Translations under genes and position numbers: made by a program
Shown: in pieces, positions 30,127 to 39,525 of the stretch
How the letters are laid out: the number at the start of each line of letters is the position of its first letter
Position numbering within the stretch: position 1 is the first letter of the stretch
Notes under the pieces: model-generated
What the model saw: only the letters and a program-made list of their open reading frames with translations
Databases searched by the model: none
What the model was told of the DNA's origin: nothing
NCBI GenBank assembly: GCA_002049455.2
Contig: KV919061.1
Coordinates: 32,826-96,825 of the forward strand
Direction of reading: 5' to 3'
DNA from: Porphyra umbilicalis
Taxonomy: Eukaryota > Rhodophyta > Bangiophyceae > Bangiales > Bangiaceae
Length of the DNA: 64,000 bases

Positions 30127-31302
30127 GCAGCCTGCCGGTGGCTGCGGGGTGGACCCCGGCCTCCGAGACGCTTCGGTGCAGTTGCGGAGGAAATGTGAGG
30201 AACATGGGGGGACGATCGCGTGGGGCGGGTCGGGGGACGGCAGAGGCAGAGTTGGGCGGAGGGTGCTCGTAGTCGCCAGGAAAGCACATTTTCCTGCTGA
30301 CAACTGTCAGCGGCGCACGGGCGGAGGTGAGGCAGTGGGGTACTGCTCGAGGAGGGACAGGTGTGGGGGGTTGGTCTTGCGGCAGTGGCGTCGCGGGGGA
30401 TGCGGTCCGGGTGGGGCTGGAGGTGGAGCTGGGTTGACGATCTTCTCCTAGCGTGTAGTCAGCAATCATACTCGACGGGACAGCACGCAAAAGCGAGCGT
30501 CAACGTTGATGCACGGGTAGCACAGTGCACGGGTTAACAGTGAGCATGCTGCCTGAGGTGTCAATGTGTCATGTTCCGCAGCTGGCAGCCGCGCCCACCA
30601 CAGCAGGGGGCAGCAACACTGGTGCACAAACACGCACTCAGAAGTGCCTATATCACTGTCGCTGCCTTTTATTGACCCTTTCTGGACAAGCCTTGGCCTT
30701 TTAGGGACGTCACAGCCCGCAGACCGGGCGTGCCAGCGCCTTCGAAGCCGCCTTAGTCAGCCGAAGGTGGAGCGCGCACAGTAGGAGCGACACGCAGATG
30801 GCTGTTGGGCCACGCCATCACCCAAATCGGCAGGCCACTGTGGCCGCACGTGACCATTCGACCGACATGACTCAGCCTCGAAGGCCTTGCATGACGTGCT
30901 GGGGTAGGACCGCAACACACGTCACGCACTCGTGCGGATTCGACCCAAACTGATACCGAAAGGCCTCCACGTGTCTCGCTAGATTGCCTTGATTTGGGTG
31001 CTTTGAGCCCGGTTCACACGCTTTCCGTGACATGTTCGGCACGTATTCGACGGACGCCTCTTCATTTCGATACTTGCGACGACGCTGATACGTGTCTATC
31101 GTTGGCAACCACCCAGTGCGGCCAACAACGCCGAGGCCAACGGCGCTCAGATCTTCGAAAGGTAGCCCACTCTATTTCACCCATTACATTGCCCGTTGGC
31201 AACGCGTTGGCCCGTTGGCAACTGACCACTCGCAGGACCACACGTAGCGGTTTCATTTCACCGTTTCAGACCGTTGGCCCGACATTGGTGGGAATGCTCT
31301 AA

Positions 31303-32470
31303 GCCTCATTGGGCACGACCGCGCGAAGGCGAGCGTGCATTGTCCAAAAATGGCGCGACCGCACCATCCAAGAAAGCGGGTGCACCAGTGATCCGGTTCA
31401 AGTGCGCCCGTTCAATACAGTAAATATGCTGTCAACTCCTTTCTGAGGGGTGTCTTGGATCCTGAGATCCGACTTCAGCAGCAGGAAACCGTGAATCGTC
31501 CTCAGGTGCCCGATGCGCATCGGGCACTAATCAGGCACGATGCCCAATCAGTGAAACTGTGCTATTGTCGTTCCGCAAAAAGCTGGACAGGACAGAGACC
31601 GGCCGTCATTAAGATGCATGCCTCTTTGGGACTGCCCAAGGCACAGTTGAAGAAGTACACTGTAATTACTTAGCAATCGCGCAAAGTAGGTGTGTCAGCT
31701 TACACTTTATATTTGTGGCCGAATAACTCAAAACTGAAGTCGCTATCGTCGCAAAAAGGTACCACAGTATTGGAGGGGCATTTGGGCGCACTGCGGCGTG
31801 CTGGGGGCCCAATCGGGTACCAGGATCTGAAGTGCGTACCAGGGAGCCCCTCGCTCCCCGGGCCGCCACCCGGCCGGTCGAAAACGGGGGCTACAACTGG
31901 ACCCCTCGGTGCTGGCGGCGTGCTGTCACCCGGCCGGCCGACGGCGGTCCAAATCCACGAGATTCTTGCCTCGTAGCCTCCCTGGAATCGACGATGTAGC
32001 CTCACCAGTGGGAAGGGGAATATCACGTATGAGGAGATTCAATGCCACTGTGACTGACCAGAACAGGGACAGGTCACAGATCAACTCCAGCCGTTCATCG
32101 CTGGATCGCGAGGCGACTACAATGGGCACTACGTAGGCCACTGTGATCCGTGCTGTGTTCCTCCGACGACCGACCGGTCAGATTGCTTCATTGCTGCGGC
32201 CTGGCGTGCAAGCCTCGCTCCCCACCGATGACGATCTCTGACGGTTTCCATCGTCCTCGCCCATTGCCCCCCCCCCGCCCCCCATTGCACTCCCTCGCTC
32301 CCCCCTCACCCCCCCCCCTCCCCCCCTTTTCCCGCCTCCTACTCTGCCATGTCTGCATTCGCACACTTCATTGCCTCCCGGCGGAAAAGGACAACCTGCT
32401 TTGTGGCGCACTGCATCAGCGCACCTTCGCACTGGACAGCAGAGCGAGTGGAGGTGGACGTGATCAGACT
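31303..32470. other. no gene recognised
   Basis: Short frames. 32255-32335 is a C-rich run. ACCCGGCCGG is duplicated at about 31868 and 31928. Confidence 0.3.
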
Positions 32471-32932
32471 TTAAGCCTCCTCCCCATCCCCACTCACTTC
32501 TAACCGTGCCCCGCCCCCGCCCTCCTCCGCCTCACCCTCCTCCTCATCGTCTTCCACCATATCCTCCATTCGAACGAAAGCATTCACAAAGAAGCGCGTC
32601 GCCCTCAGCTCCCCCTTTGTGCGCGGCACATCAGTGGGCATCACCATCACGTCATGACGCTCACAAAGGTCCTTCCAGTCATACTCAACGGCCAATCACC
32701 CCACAACGTCGTCCGCACCGATAACATCGAGACGCACAGTGGCGTCATCCGCCACATCCCACTGCAGTCTTTCACGCCCGTACTTCGTTAGTGCACACTC
32801 GGGCCGAGGGACGGCACTCCCAGCTCGCCGCACCAAAAGTCGCTGCCAGCCACGAGCCCGCGTGGTGAGCACAAAGATTACTTGGCCAACCCGCAGTATC
32901 CCATCCCTTCCCCGGTATCGCAACCAATCCAT
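32471..32932 (-). pseudogene. coding fragment with an in-frame stop and acidic tail
   Basis: The frame reads from DWLRYRGRDG near 32930 through GQVIFVLTTRARGWQRLLVRR to a TGA at 32696-32698, then continues in the same frame as AVEYDWKDLCERHDV to an acidic Glu-rich end at 32471. It lies just downstream of, and on the same strand as, the transposase-like gene at 33.0-34.2 kb. It may be its eroded 3' exon or the tail of a neighbouring element gene. No domain recognised. Confidence 0.35.
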
Positions 32933-33046
32933 TCACGGCGCCCCGTGGAAGGACGGCGCGCACCTAATTGTGTGCTGCATTCTTCCCCGGCGGGGAGCGG
33001 ATGCGTCGCCGAAGTATAGGGTAGGACAGGTACAAAACAGAGTGCT

Positions 33047-34167
33047 CTAGTCACAATGCAATGCATCCTCCAATACATGCAAGCCGCTTTCCTGGTCCAA
33101 CTCTGCGCTGCGCCGCAGTACCCCCGGTATTCCTGGCGAGGCACGGCTACTGGCCAAGTGCGCTAGCGTTCTCTTTTTGGAGTACTTTCGCCGACTCTGC
33201 AATCGCCGCCTCCGACGGCTCCGGCATTGGCGTCGGGGAGCCTCATCGTCACACTGGCTTGACGACGAAGATTGGTCCTCCCCGAGCTCTTGCTCCAGTA
33301 GCTCCTCCTCTTCGTCTTCCCTCAGAAGTTGCGAGACAGCTTCGTTGATGATCATCTGCTCCGCAAACTGGCCCCTCTTCCGGTTGGTGGTCTTGTAGGC
33401 CGCCTTAACAAACTTGTGTAACTCCTCATTGTAGGCGCTGTTGCCATCGTGCAGGTTACCTCGCAGGCGGAACTCTGCTAGGAGGTGGGCGGACAGGCTG
33501 TGCAGTTTCGTCGTATGCACTGGCCCGAGTACAGACTGAAAGGTACCAACAACCCATTCGTGTGCCTTCCGAGCCAGTACCAACGCTTCGGAGTACACAA
33601 TCCCCCCGCCAGTACACTGCGAACTGAAAAGGGAGCTGGTCAGCGTTACCAACTCACAGACCGCCGTCGTCAGTGTCCGGTGTTCCTCATTGTTGCCTGG
33701 ACTTCCCGCGATGCCTGCGATACCAAAAGGTAGAAAAGACAGGGCGCGGCGGTGCTCACTGCCTGTCAGCGTGGCTTGCTTTGTTGCCTCGGTGACAAAT
33801 TACTTGTGACATGGACGGGCGCATGAGATGACACACGTAGAGTACGACTAAACCAACAAGAAAATCAGCATCCTCACACTGACAACGTCAGAGGTTCTAC
33901 TCATACTGTCAAAGATACTGGAAGGATTTTCGTCGGTACGTACACAATATGACCCCATCCCACTCAAAGGTACTGCGCATGTCCTGTGCAAACGTACCCA
34001 GGGTGGATGTGAGGCACTCGCAGGCGGCGGGAAGCGTATTTGAAGCGCATATTGATTCCGCGCTCTGTATTGGCAACCGTGTCGAAACGGACGTTATCTC
34101 TTTCTGCAACCTTGCCGAGATACGGGGGCACGAGGTTGGCGACTTTTCGATTAATCTCCACGTCCAT
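33047..34167 (-). CDS. transposase-like gene, two visible exons (34167-33998, 33623-33047)
   Basis: Exon A reads MDVEINRKVANLVPPYLGKV to HIHPG. It is preceded by a T/G-rich tract ending TTCAG at 34171, so a further 5' exon is likely and ATG 34167 is only a provisional start. Donor GTACGT at 33997 and acceptor CCCTTTTCAG at 33624 enclose a 374-bp intron that keeps frame (phase 2). Exon B has KLHSLSAHLLAEFRLRG, then SAYNEELHKFVKAAYKTTN and a basic, Ser/Glu-rich tail. The K.H..H, E..HK and K..Y..TN order resembles the C-terminal part of tnp2/CACTA-like transposases (DUF4218-like). The visible protein is 248 residues, shorter than a full transposase. Family assignment is tentative. Confidence 0.48.
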
Positions 34168-34171
34168 AACC

Positions 34172-34904
34172 TGAATACAACACCATACAAAGCACACACA
34201 ACAGTACACAATCCAGTACAAACAACAGAACGTGAGAAAAAAAATACCACAACGGAAATGGCGCCAGTCAGTCACTCGTCAACACCCGAGGACCAATGCG
34301 AAGCTACCTAGGGGCTCATGGAACAAACGAACGTGCGGGAAGCAAGCCAGCGTACGTGGAGTCTGTCGAAACCAGGCAGGCAGTACAACATCTTCGGCCC
34401 ACTGCCAATACCTGCCCAGGAAGCCAAAGCTGGTACTTTACTGTTTAGGCTGTGCTCAAGCTTGACCTCAGACCGCCGGGCAGCAGCGCCCCTAAAATTG
34501 GCCATCTTGACGTTTTTCAGCTGCGCGCGACGGTGAAGATGCGGAGCACGGCGGGCACCCCCCGAGGTGACACGAACAGGTGCACCGCGCGAGACCGGAG
34601 AGACGCTCTTGGTGCCGCCGACGCTGGTCCCTCCTCCGCTCCGTGGCACACTCCGAGTCGGGCTTGCGGGTCATGGTGGGAGATGGGGGAGAGCGGTGGC
34701 TCTTGAACAGATTGGCCGAGGGTCAGGGAGGGGGGGGGGGCGGAGGGGACGAGGCACCGTTGCGCACACGGCACCCTGCCGGAGCCCACGCAGCACTGGC
34801 GGCGCACGCGGGCAAAGAGCCACACGCGGGTGGCCGGCGGCAAAAAAAAAAACAAGCGGGGGGGAGGGCGGGGAACCGCCGCCAGCATTCCTCGCCCGTG
34901 GCAA
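34172..34904. other. 5' flank or intron of the transposase-like gene; no clear gene
   Basis: 34172-34260 looks like intron sequence. A minus-strand frame at 34308-34649 could hold an upstream exon but shows no domain. 34720-34745 and 34838-34865 are G and A homopolymer runs. Confidence 0.3.
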
Positions 34905-35270
34905 GGGTGGGAAAAGCTCAACGGTAGAAGGGGCGGTAGGGGAAATGGCCGCCGGCGTGCCACGCCGACGGCAAGCGCGGGAAAGACGCAACGGTAGCAG
35001 AGAGGGGGGGGGGGGCAGCTGCCAGCGTCCCACGCCGGCGGCAGAGCGGGAAAAACGCAGTGGTAGCAGAGGGGGGGGGGCAGCTGCCGGCGTCCGACGC
35101 CGGCGGTGAGGGCGAGAAGAACTCAGCGGTAGCACGGAGGGGGGGAGGGGCAGCCGCCGGCGTCCCACGCCGGCGGCAGAGCGGGAAGAACTCAACGGTA
35201 GCAAGGGGGGGGGGGGGGCAGCCGCCGGCGTCCCAGGCCGGCGGCAAGGGCGGGAAGAACTCAACGGTAG
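34905..35270. repeat. about 69-bp minisatellite with variable poly-G
   Basis: Five units beginning GGGAA..ACTCAACGGTAG or variants at about 34908, 34978, 35048, 35112 and 35181, with a truncated start near 35251. Each unit carries a G run of 7-13 and then GCCGGCGTCCCACGCCGGCGG, itself an inverted repeat. Confidence 0.85.
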
Positions 35271-36660
35271 GGGGATGCGTGTGGGAGGTCGTTGGGATGA
35301 ATGAGCGAGGGATAACGAGCCGCCGGCGGACGGCGCGTTCATATGCCGTCGCCGGCGGCCGACAGCACGCAACACGAGAAGCGCGCGCACGCAGAGCACG
35401 AGCGCGCGACCGCAGCCCAGGGGGCGCCACTCCGTGCAGCCGATGGCGGCCCAGGGGGCGCCCCAACGAGCCGCGGATGGCATCCCACGCTGCGGCTCCT
35501 TGTGCACGTGCGTGGATGGGGGGGCGAAGGGTGCTGCGGGCCCGCCCGAGCGGGAGGTATGCCCGAGACCGCCCTGGGAGGTGCATTTGAGGCTCCCCGA
35601 ACGGCCCCCTCTGCGACACAGCCCCACGCAGCGCCGCCCACGAGGCGGGCCGCACCGACACTGGCACGGGGCCTCGTGCGTGCCCCTGTGTCGACGAAAT
35701 TCCCGCCTCGTGGAAGCGGCTGAGGCACCCGCCGCGCCACGCTTGACGTGAGGCTGCCCTGCGACCGATTGGAGGGGGGGGGCGGGCCTGGCGCCAACAG
35801 GGACCAGAGCAATCTGATCACGGGCCGGCTGACCCCTGGCGATGATGGATCCGACTCTCATCCAACATATCTGTGAACTTTTCCAGCAGCCAATGATATG
35901 GCTTAGATCAGATTGGAAACTTTCATAGATTTCTCATTGCATGCAAACGGATCACGTGATTGATTGCGCGACCGCGCCGATACTCTCGCGCGGGCCCACC
36001 GACACTGTCCGTCTCGACGATTGCGGCAGTGCTCGTTGTGAGCAAGCCAACGCCGCCACCAGCACAGGCGCCGTCCGCCTGTCGTTCTGGAAGCATTCGA
36101 ATCGAAGCATCTGTCGGACCGCGCGGTGCCTGCCGTGGCCGCGTCTTGACAGCGCGTCGCATAGCGCACCCCGTTCCCTGGGTCCTCGAACGAGAGCCGC
36201 GGCTCTGCGCTGTCGCGTGAGGCTCGCCATCTGTCATTAGTTCGCCAGGTGTCTTCCTGAAGTGAGATTTTTCTGCGTCGTGCCAGCAGGGCGACCAGTT
36301 CCTGTCAGTTCTTGGCGCCTTATTTTAGACGTGTGAACCTGACTTTCGGTATGTTTACTCAGATAACAAAAGTCTGCACAGACGATTGGAAAGTGGGGAC
36401 GCGTTCTTGTCGGGATCGCAGCCTTTTTGTCCCTCCCTCCCTCACCTCGTGACTGCTTGGATATATGTTCGATTTCTGTCCTCTCGGGGGTAGACGTTGC
36501 TACGCACGCTTCCCCCATCTTCTTGCACCCATCTCTGGACCATATAGCCCCTGTTTTCGATAACTCCAGGACCGCGGACGGCCCTCTTGGATGAGAAAAA
36601 AGGGGAGCCGCTGAGCGTCCTCCACGCAAGCAAACGTGGCATACTCCGTTTGAGGTTTCT
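35271..36660. other. no gene recognised
   Basis: 35271-35790 is GC-rich with long frames on both strands but no recognisable protein. 35830-36660 is of mixed composition with short frames only. Confidence 0.3.
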
Positions 36661-36687
36661 GAACTTGCGGGAGACGTTGTTGGGTGT

Positions 36688-37700
36688 GCTCTTAGGACAT
36701 GGTGTACTCAAAGTGCAGTGATGCACACATAAACTTAGATCAAGGGATTTGCTCTACGTTTCAGAGGTGGCAGGCTGCATTCGTGTCCTCAGGGATCGTC
36801 TGCGAAGTGCGTGTAGGATCTCATTTGAATCGGACCCCCATTCAAATATAGAGATTAAACTTCTAGAATCGATCGTGGGGGCCGTTTCCAACGCCTGAGA
36901 GGGGGTAGAGTTGCAAACGATTTAGATCCAAGTCCCCCTCATGACGCATTTGCCATGCACACCGTGACCGAGCTGCTTCCTTAAATTCCAGGCACGTACG
37001 TGCAATACCCTGGCCTTCGGGGCGGTGGCGCGCTCGGCGACGCATCGACACTGGGCACTCCGGCCGGGTCCATAGCCGCGAGCACCCACGGGGGCACATA
37101 CGGCCACGTTGCCGTGGAGGGGGGTGTGTGGGGCGGGGAAAGGGGTGCCGCCGCCGCCACTGCAGCGGCGGCGGCCCGCCGGCGTGGCGCAACGCCCTCT
37201 GGCGGGGCCGTCACCCCGCCGCGCAGCGCACCTGCGCGCAGCGGGCGGGGCGCCCCACACGGCGCACAGGCGGGCGGGTGAGATCGACCGCCGCGCGATG
37301 GGGCGCCACGGAGCGCGCAGGTAGATGGCGTCAGCAACCGCCGACGCGCCGCCGCAGCAGAAGCCGGCGCACAGGCACGACCACCCGCGGGCCATCGTGG
37401 CCGCTTCGAACCCCTAAAAGTTGCTGCGCGCGGTCGCTGCGCGCAACTCGGGGCGGTGGGGGAGGGCAGGGGGGCAGGCGCCGTACGGGCGCTGTGACCC
37501 ATGCGACAGGACAGTCGTTCTCAGCCACGTAAATTCACTCGCTTTTAGCGTCATGGCAACCCTTGCAACACTGACCCGCCTTCAGATCCCTGAGGGCACG
37601 AATGCAGACTGCCACCTCTGAAACGGAGAGCGAGTCCCTTGATCTAAGTATATGTGTGCATCACTACACATTGAGAGCACCCCGTCCTAAATGCCAGGGA
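36688..37700. repeat. foldback repeat family, copy A
   Basis: About 115-bp arms are inverted: 36688-36803 against 37584-37700 (shared words include CAGAGGTGGCAG / CTGCCACCTCTG and TGATGCACACAT / TGTGTGCATCAC). Between them 36985-37560 is a GC-rich core beginning ATTCCAGGCACGTACGTGCAA. The same core plus right arm recurs at 62365-63045, and the end alone at 61436-61700. The core has an open frame (37000-37281) partly kept in copy B, but substitutions look spread over all codon positions, so I do not call a gene. Confidence 0.75.
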
Positions 37701-38207
37701 ATAATTCTGACTCCGAAACCGAAGTTTCTGAAAGACCGTTCGCCAGATTGTCTTAGATCGGTCCCAGGATGGTCGACAGCAGATGGTTGAACAGACACGC
37801 AAACTGTCCCCGGTTGCGTATGAGATGGCCTAGCGGATAGTTCTTTGAGACGGTCCTCAGAACTAACCGCAACCAGTCGGCGAACGGTCCGTCGGACCGT
37901 TTGACGGACAGCCCCTGGGACGGTCCGCTCAACTTGTCTGCTGGACATGCAGGGCATGACTTTCGGGAGTGCGGTCCTAAACCCATTCAGGTGGGCTCCT
38001 CGGATGATGATCAGCTCGACAGCTCAGGCGCACGTCCTGCGGATAGGTGTTCCAAACGTGCCTGGCATCAGACGGGTCCGAGAGGTCCCTCACTTCAGCT
38101 GTAAGCAACGTCTCGGAGTGCTCAGGCCGTTGGCTGCTCCCTGTACCCCCTTCCGCCTTATGAGTCGAGCCCGCCCGCCGTCCAGTTACTGGCACTTTCA
38201 AAGAGAG
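37701..38207. other. pre-insertion 5' flank of transposase-like copy 2
   Basis: Removing the chromovirus and one CAAGT joins this stretch directly to 48320, about 20 bp before the copy 2 start codon. It has several CGGTCC/GGACCG words at 37850-37930. No gene. Confidence 0.5.
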
Positions 38208-38212
38208 CAAGT
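38208..38212. repeat. target-site duplication (CAAGT), left
   Basis: CAAGT precedes the left LTR and is repeated at 48320-48324 after the right LTR; 5 bp is usual for Ty3/gypsy. Confidence 0.9.
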
Positions 38213-38607
38213 TGTGGAATTAATAACGTTAGTTCAATTACCAGTGCACTGAGACCGACCGTAGCCAAGCAATAAAGCGAGTTCTATCGCCGTCGCGGCG
38301 AGGAAGAAAGACCTTTTGTTGAAGGGCATCCGATGGGGAGCCAGGTGGTGCCCACGACGGCGACCCCGGACCCACGGTGATTTAATACAAACGAGGGCAC
38401 CGGTCGATCGACAGTCCGATCACAAGCGATCGTAATGAGTGCCGGCAGACAGATAAGACAGGCAAGCAAACAAACAATAAAAATGAACAATGCGGAAGTA
38501 ACCCCGTAAAGGGCGTGCCACAGGCCAATTCCCACAATACATGGGCTTTGGTCAGTCAAAGGGGCTACTTGTGGCCAATTGCCAATTGTGAGCAGAGATA
38601 TGCTACA
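38213..38607 (-). repeat. chromovirus 3' LTR
   Basis: Bounded by TGTGGAATTAATAACG and ...ATATGCTACA, 395 bp. In element orientation it is preceded by a short purine word GGAGGTA, a weak polypurine tract candidate. It carries AATAAA-like AT-rich words (AACAATAAAAATG) near 38475. Confidence 0.95.
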
Positions 38608-38939
38608 TACCTCCAACGCGAGATTCGAACAGTCCCGGTGAGATCGAGGATGGTGAAACCCGATTGGGCGATCGCGGCCTCTTACGGTTCCGCGCGGGCG
38701 TAACTGCGCAGGCGGCGGGAGCCGTGGGGGGCGCGCCGCCCAGTCCCGATTGGGGAGGGGTGGCGGTTCGCCGTCGTCGGTCGCGACCGTCCGGCCACGC
38801 ACGCATGGGCGTGGGTGGCGGGCAGCTGGCGCTGCGGGTCCGATCGGAGCTTGCGCGTACGCGTGCCCGCGCAGGCGGGTCGACGTCGACGTGGGCGTGG
38901 GGGCCAGGCGGCCGGTTGCCGGGTGACGAGCGTCGGGGT

Positions 38940-39260
38940 TAAGACCCGTTGGTGTGCGGGTGCGTCGGGCAGTACGTGTTGGGGCGACCGTCGTCGGCGC
39001 CGAGTGGCGCCTACTTCGTCGGGGTTTTGACTACCCCGACGACACGGCGAAAGCCGGGACGTGGGTCCGTGTTGTCGAGAGTGGGGGTGGGGTCCGCACC
39101 CCGAGACCGGTTACCACCGAGTCGTGTGCGCGGTGCAGCACTTGCTGGGTGGTCATCGTCGTTGCCGGCAGGCGCCGACCTCTTCGGGGTTTTGACTACC
39201 CCGGCGACGAGGCGAAAGCCGGGGCGCGGGTCCGCGTTTTGTCGGCACGGGGCCATCCCG
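38940..39260. repeat. two-copy 165-bp repeat with hairpin
   Basis: GGGGTTTTGACTACCCC starts at 39021 and again at 39186, each followed by a GCGAAAGCCGGG stretch. At the first copy CGTCGGGG (39017-39024) pairs perfectly with CCCCGACG (39034-39041) over a 9-nt loop. It lies just upstream of the antisense gene, so it could belong to its 5' region. Confidence 0.85.
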
Positions 39261-39525
39261 TGTCTTCGTGCTCACGCACAGGTCGAGGCCTTATGGCAAG
39301 CTTGAGTGGGGGTGCGCTACCGCGAGGTGGCAATCCGCGAGGTTGCGGACCCGGTGAGTGTGGGTTTGCGCTGGGTGGGGGGGGGGCGGCGCGCACGACG
39401 GCAAGGACGGCAAGCCCGGCGGCGACGGCGGCAAGGGCGGCAAGCGCGGCGTCGGCGGCGGCAAGCGCGGCAAGCCCGGCGGCGACGGCGGCAAGGGCGG
39501 CAAGCGCGGCGGCGTTGCCGATGGC

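Larger units (their letters stand above)
26276..31299. mobile_element. 5.0-kb non-autonomous element with 28-bp TIRs and TAA duplications
   Basis: 26276-26303 (starting GAGCATTCCCACCAATG) is a perfect 28-bp inverted match of 31272-31299. Both ends are bordered by TAA (26273-26275 and 31300-31302), the 3-bp duplication typical of PIF/Harbinger. GTTGGC/GCCAAC words recur near both ends (for example 26360, 26456-26526, 31120-31215), as expected of subterminal binding sites. The interior contains no recognisable transposase; most of it is C-rich low-complexity DNA. An autonomous PIF/Harbinger pair lies directly to the left but outside these ends. Because of its length it may contain nested insertions. 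Confidence 0.65.

Noticed and set aside
34671..35861. 396-residue minus frame over the 69-bp minisatellite
   Set aside because: Pro/Ser/Arg low complexity imposed by the repeat; no domain outside it.
38608..38630. TACCTCCAACGCGAGATTCGAAC looked like a primer-binding site with a tRNA T-arm complement (listed here by position 38608-38630)
   Set aside because: The coding genes are on the minus strand, so this lies at the 3' LTR side; the proper site (TGGTGGAGCAGC) is at 47905-47922. No tRNA cloverleaf can be drawn around it.
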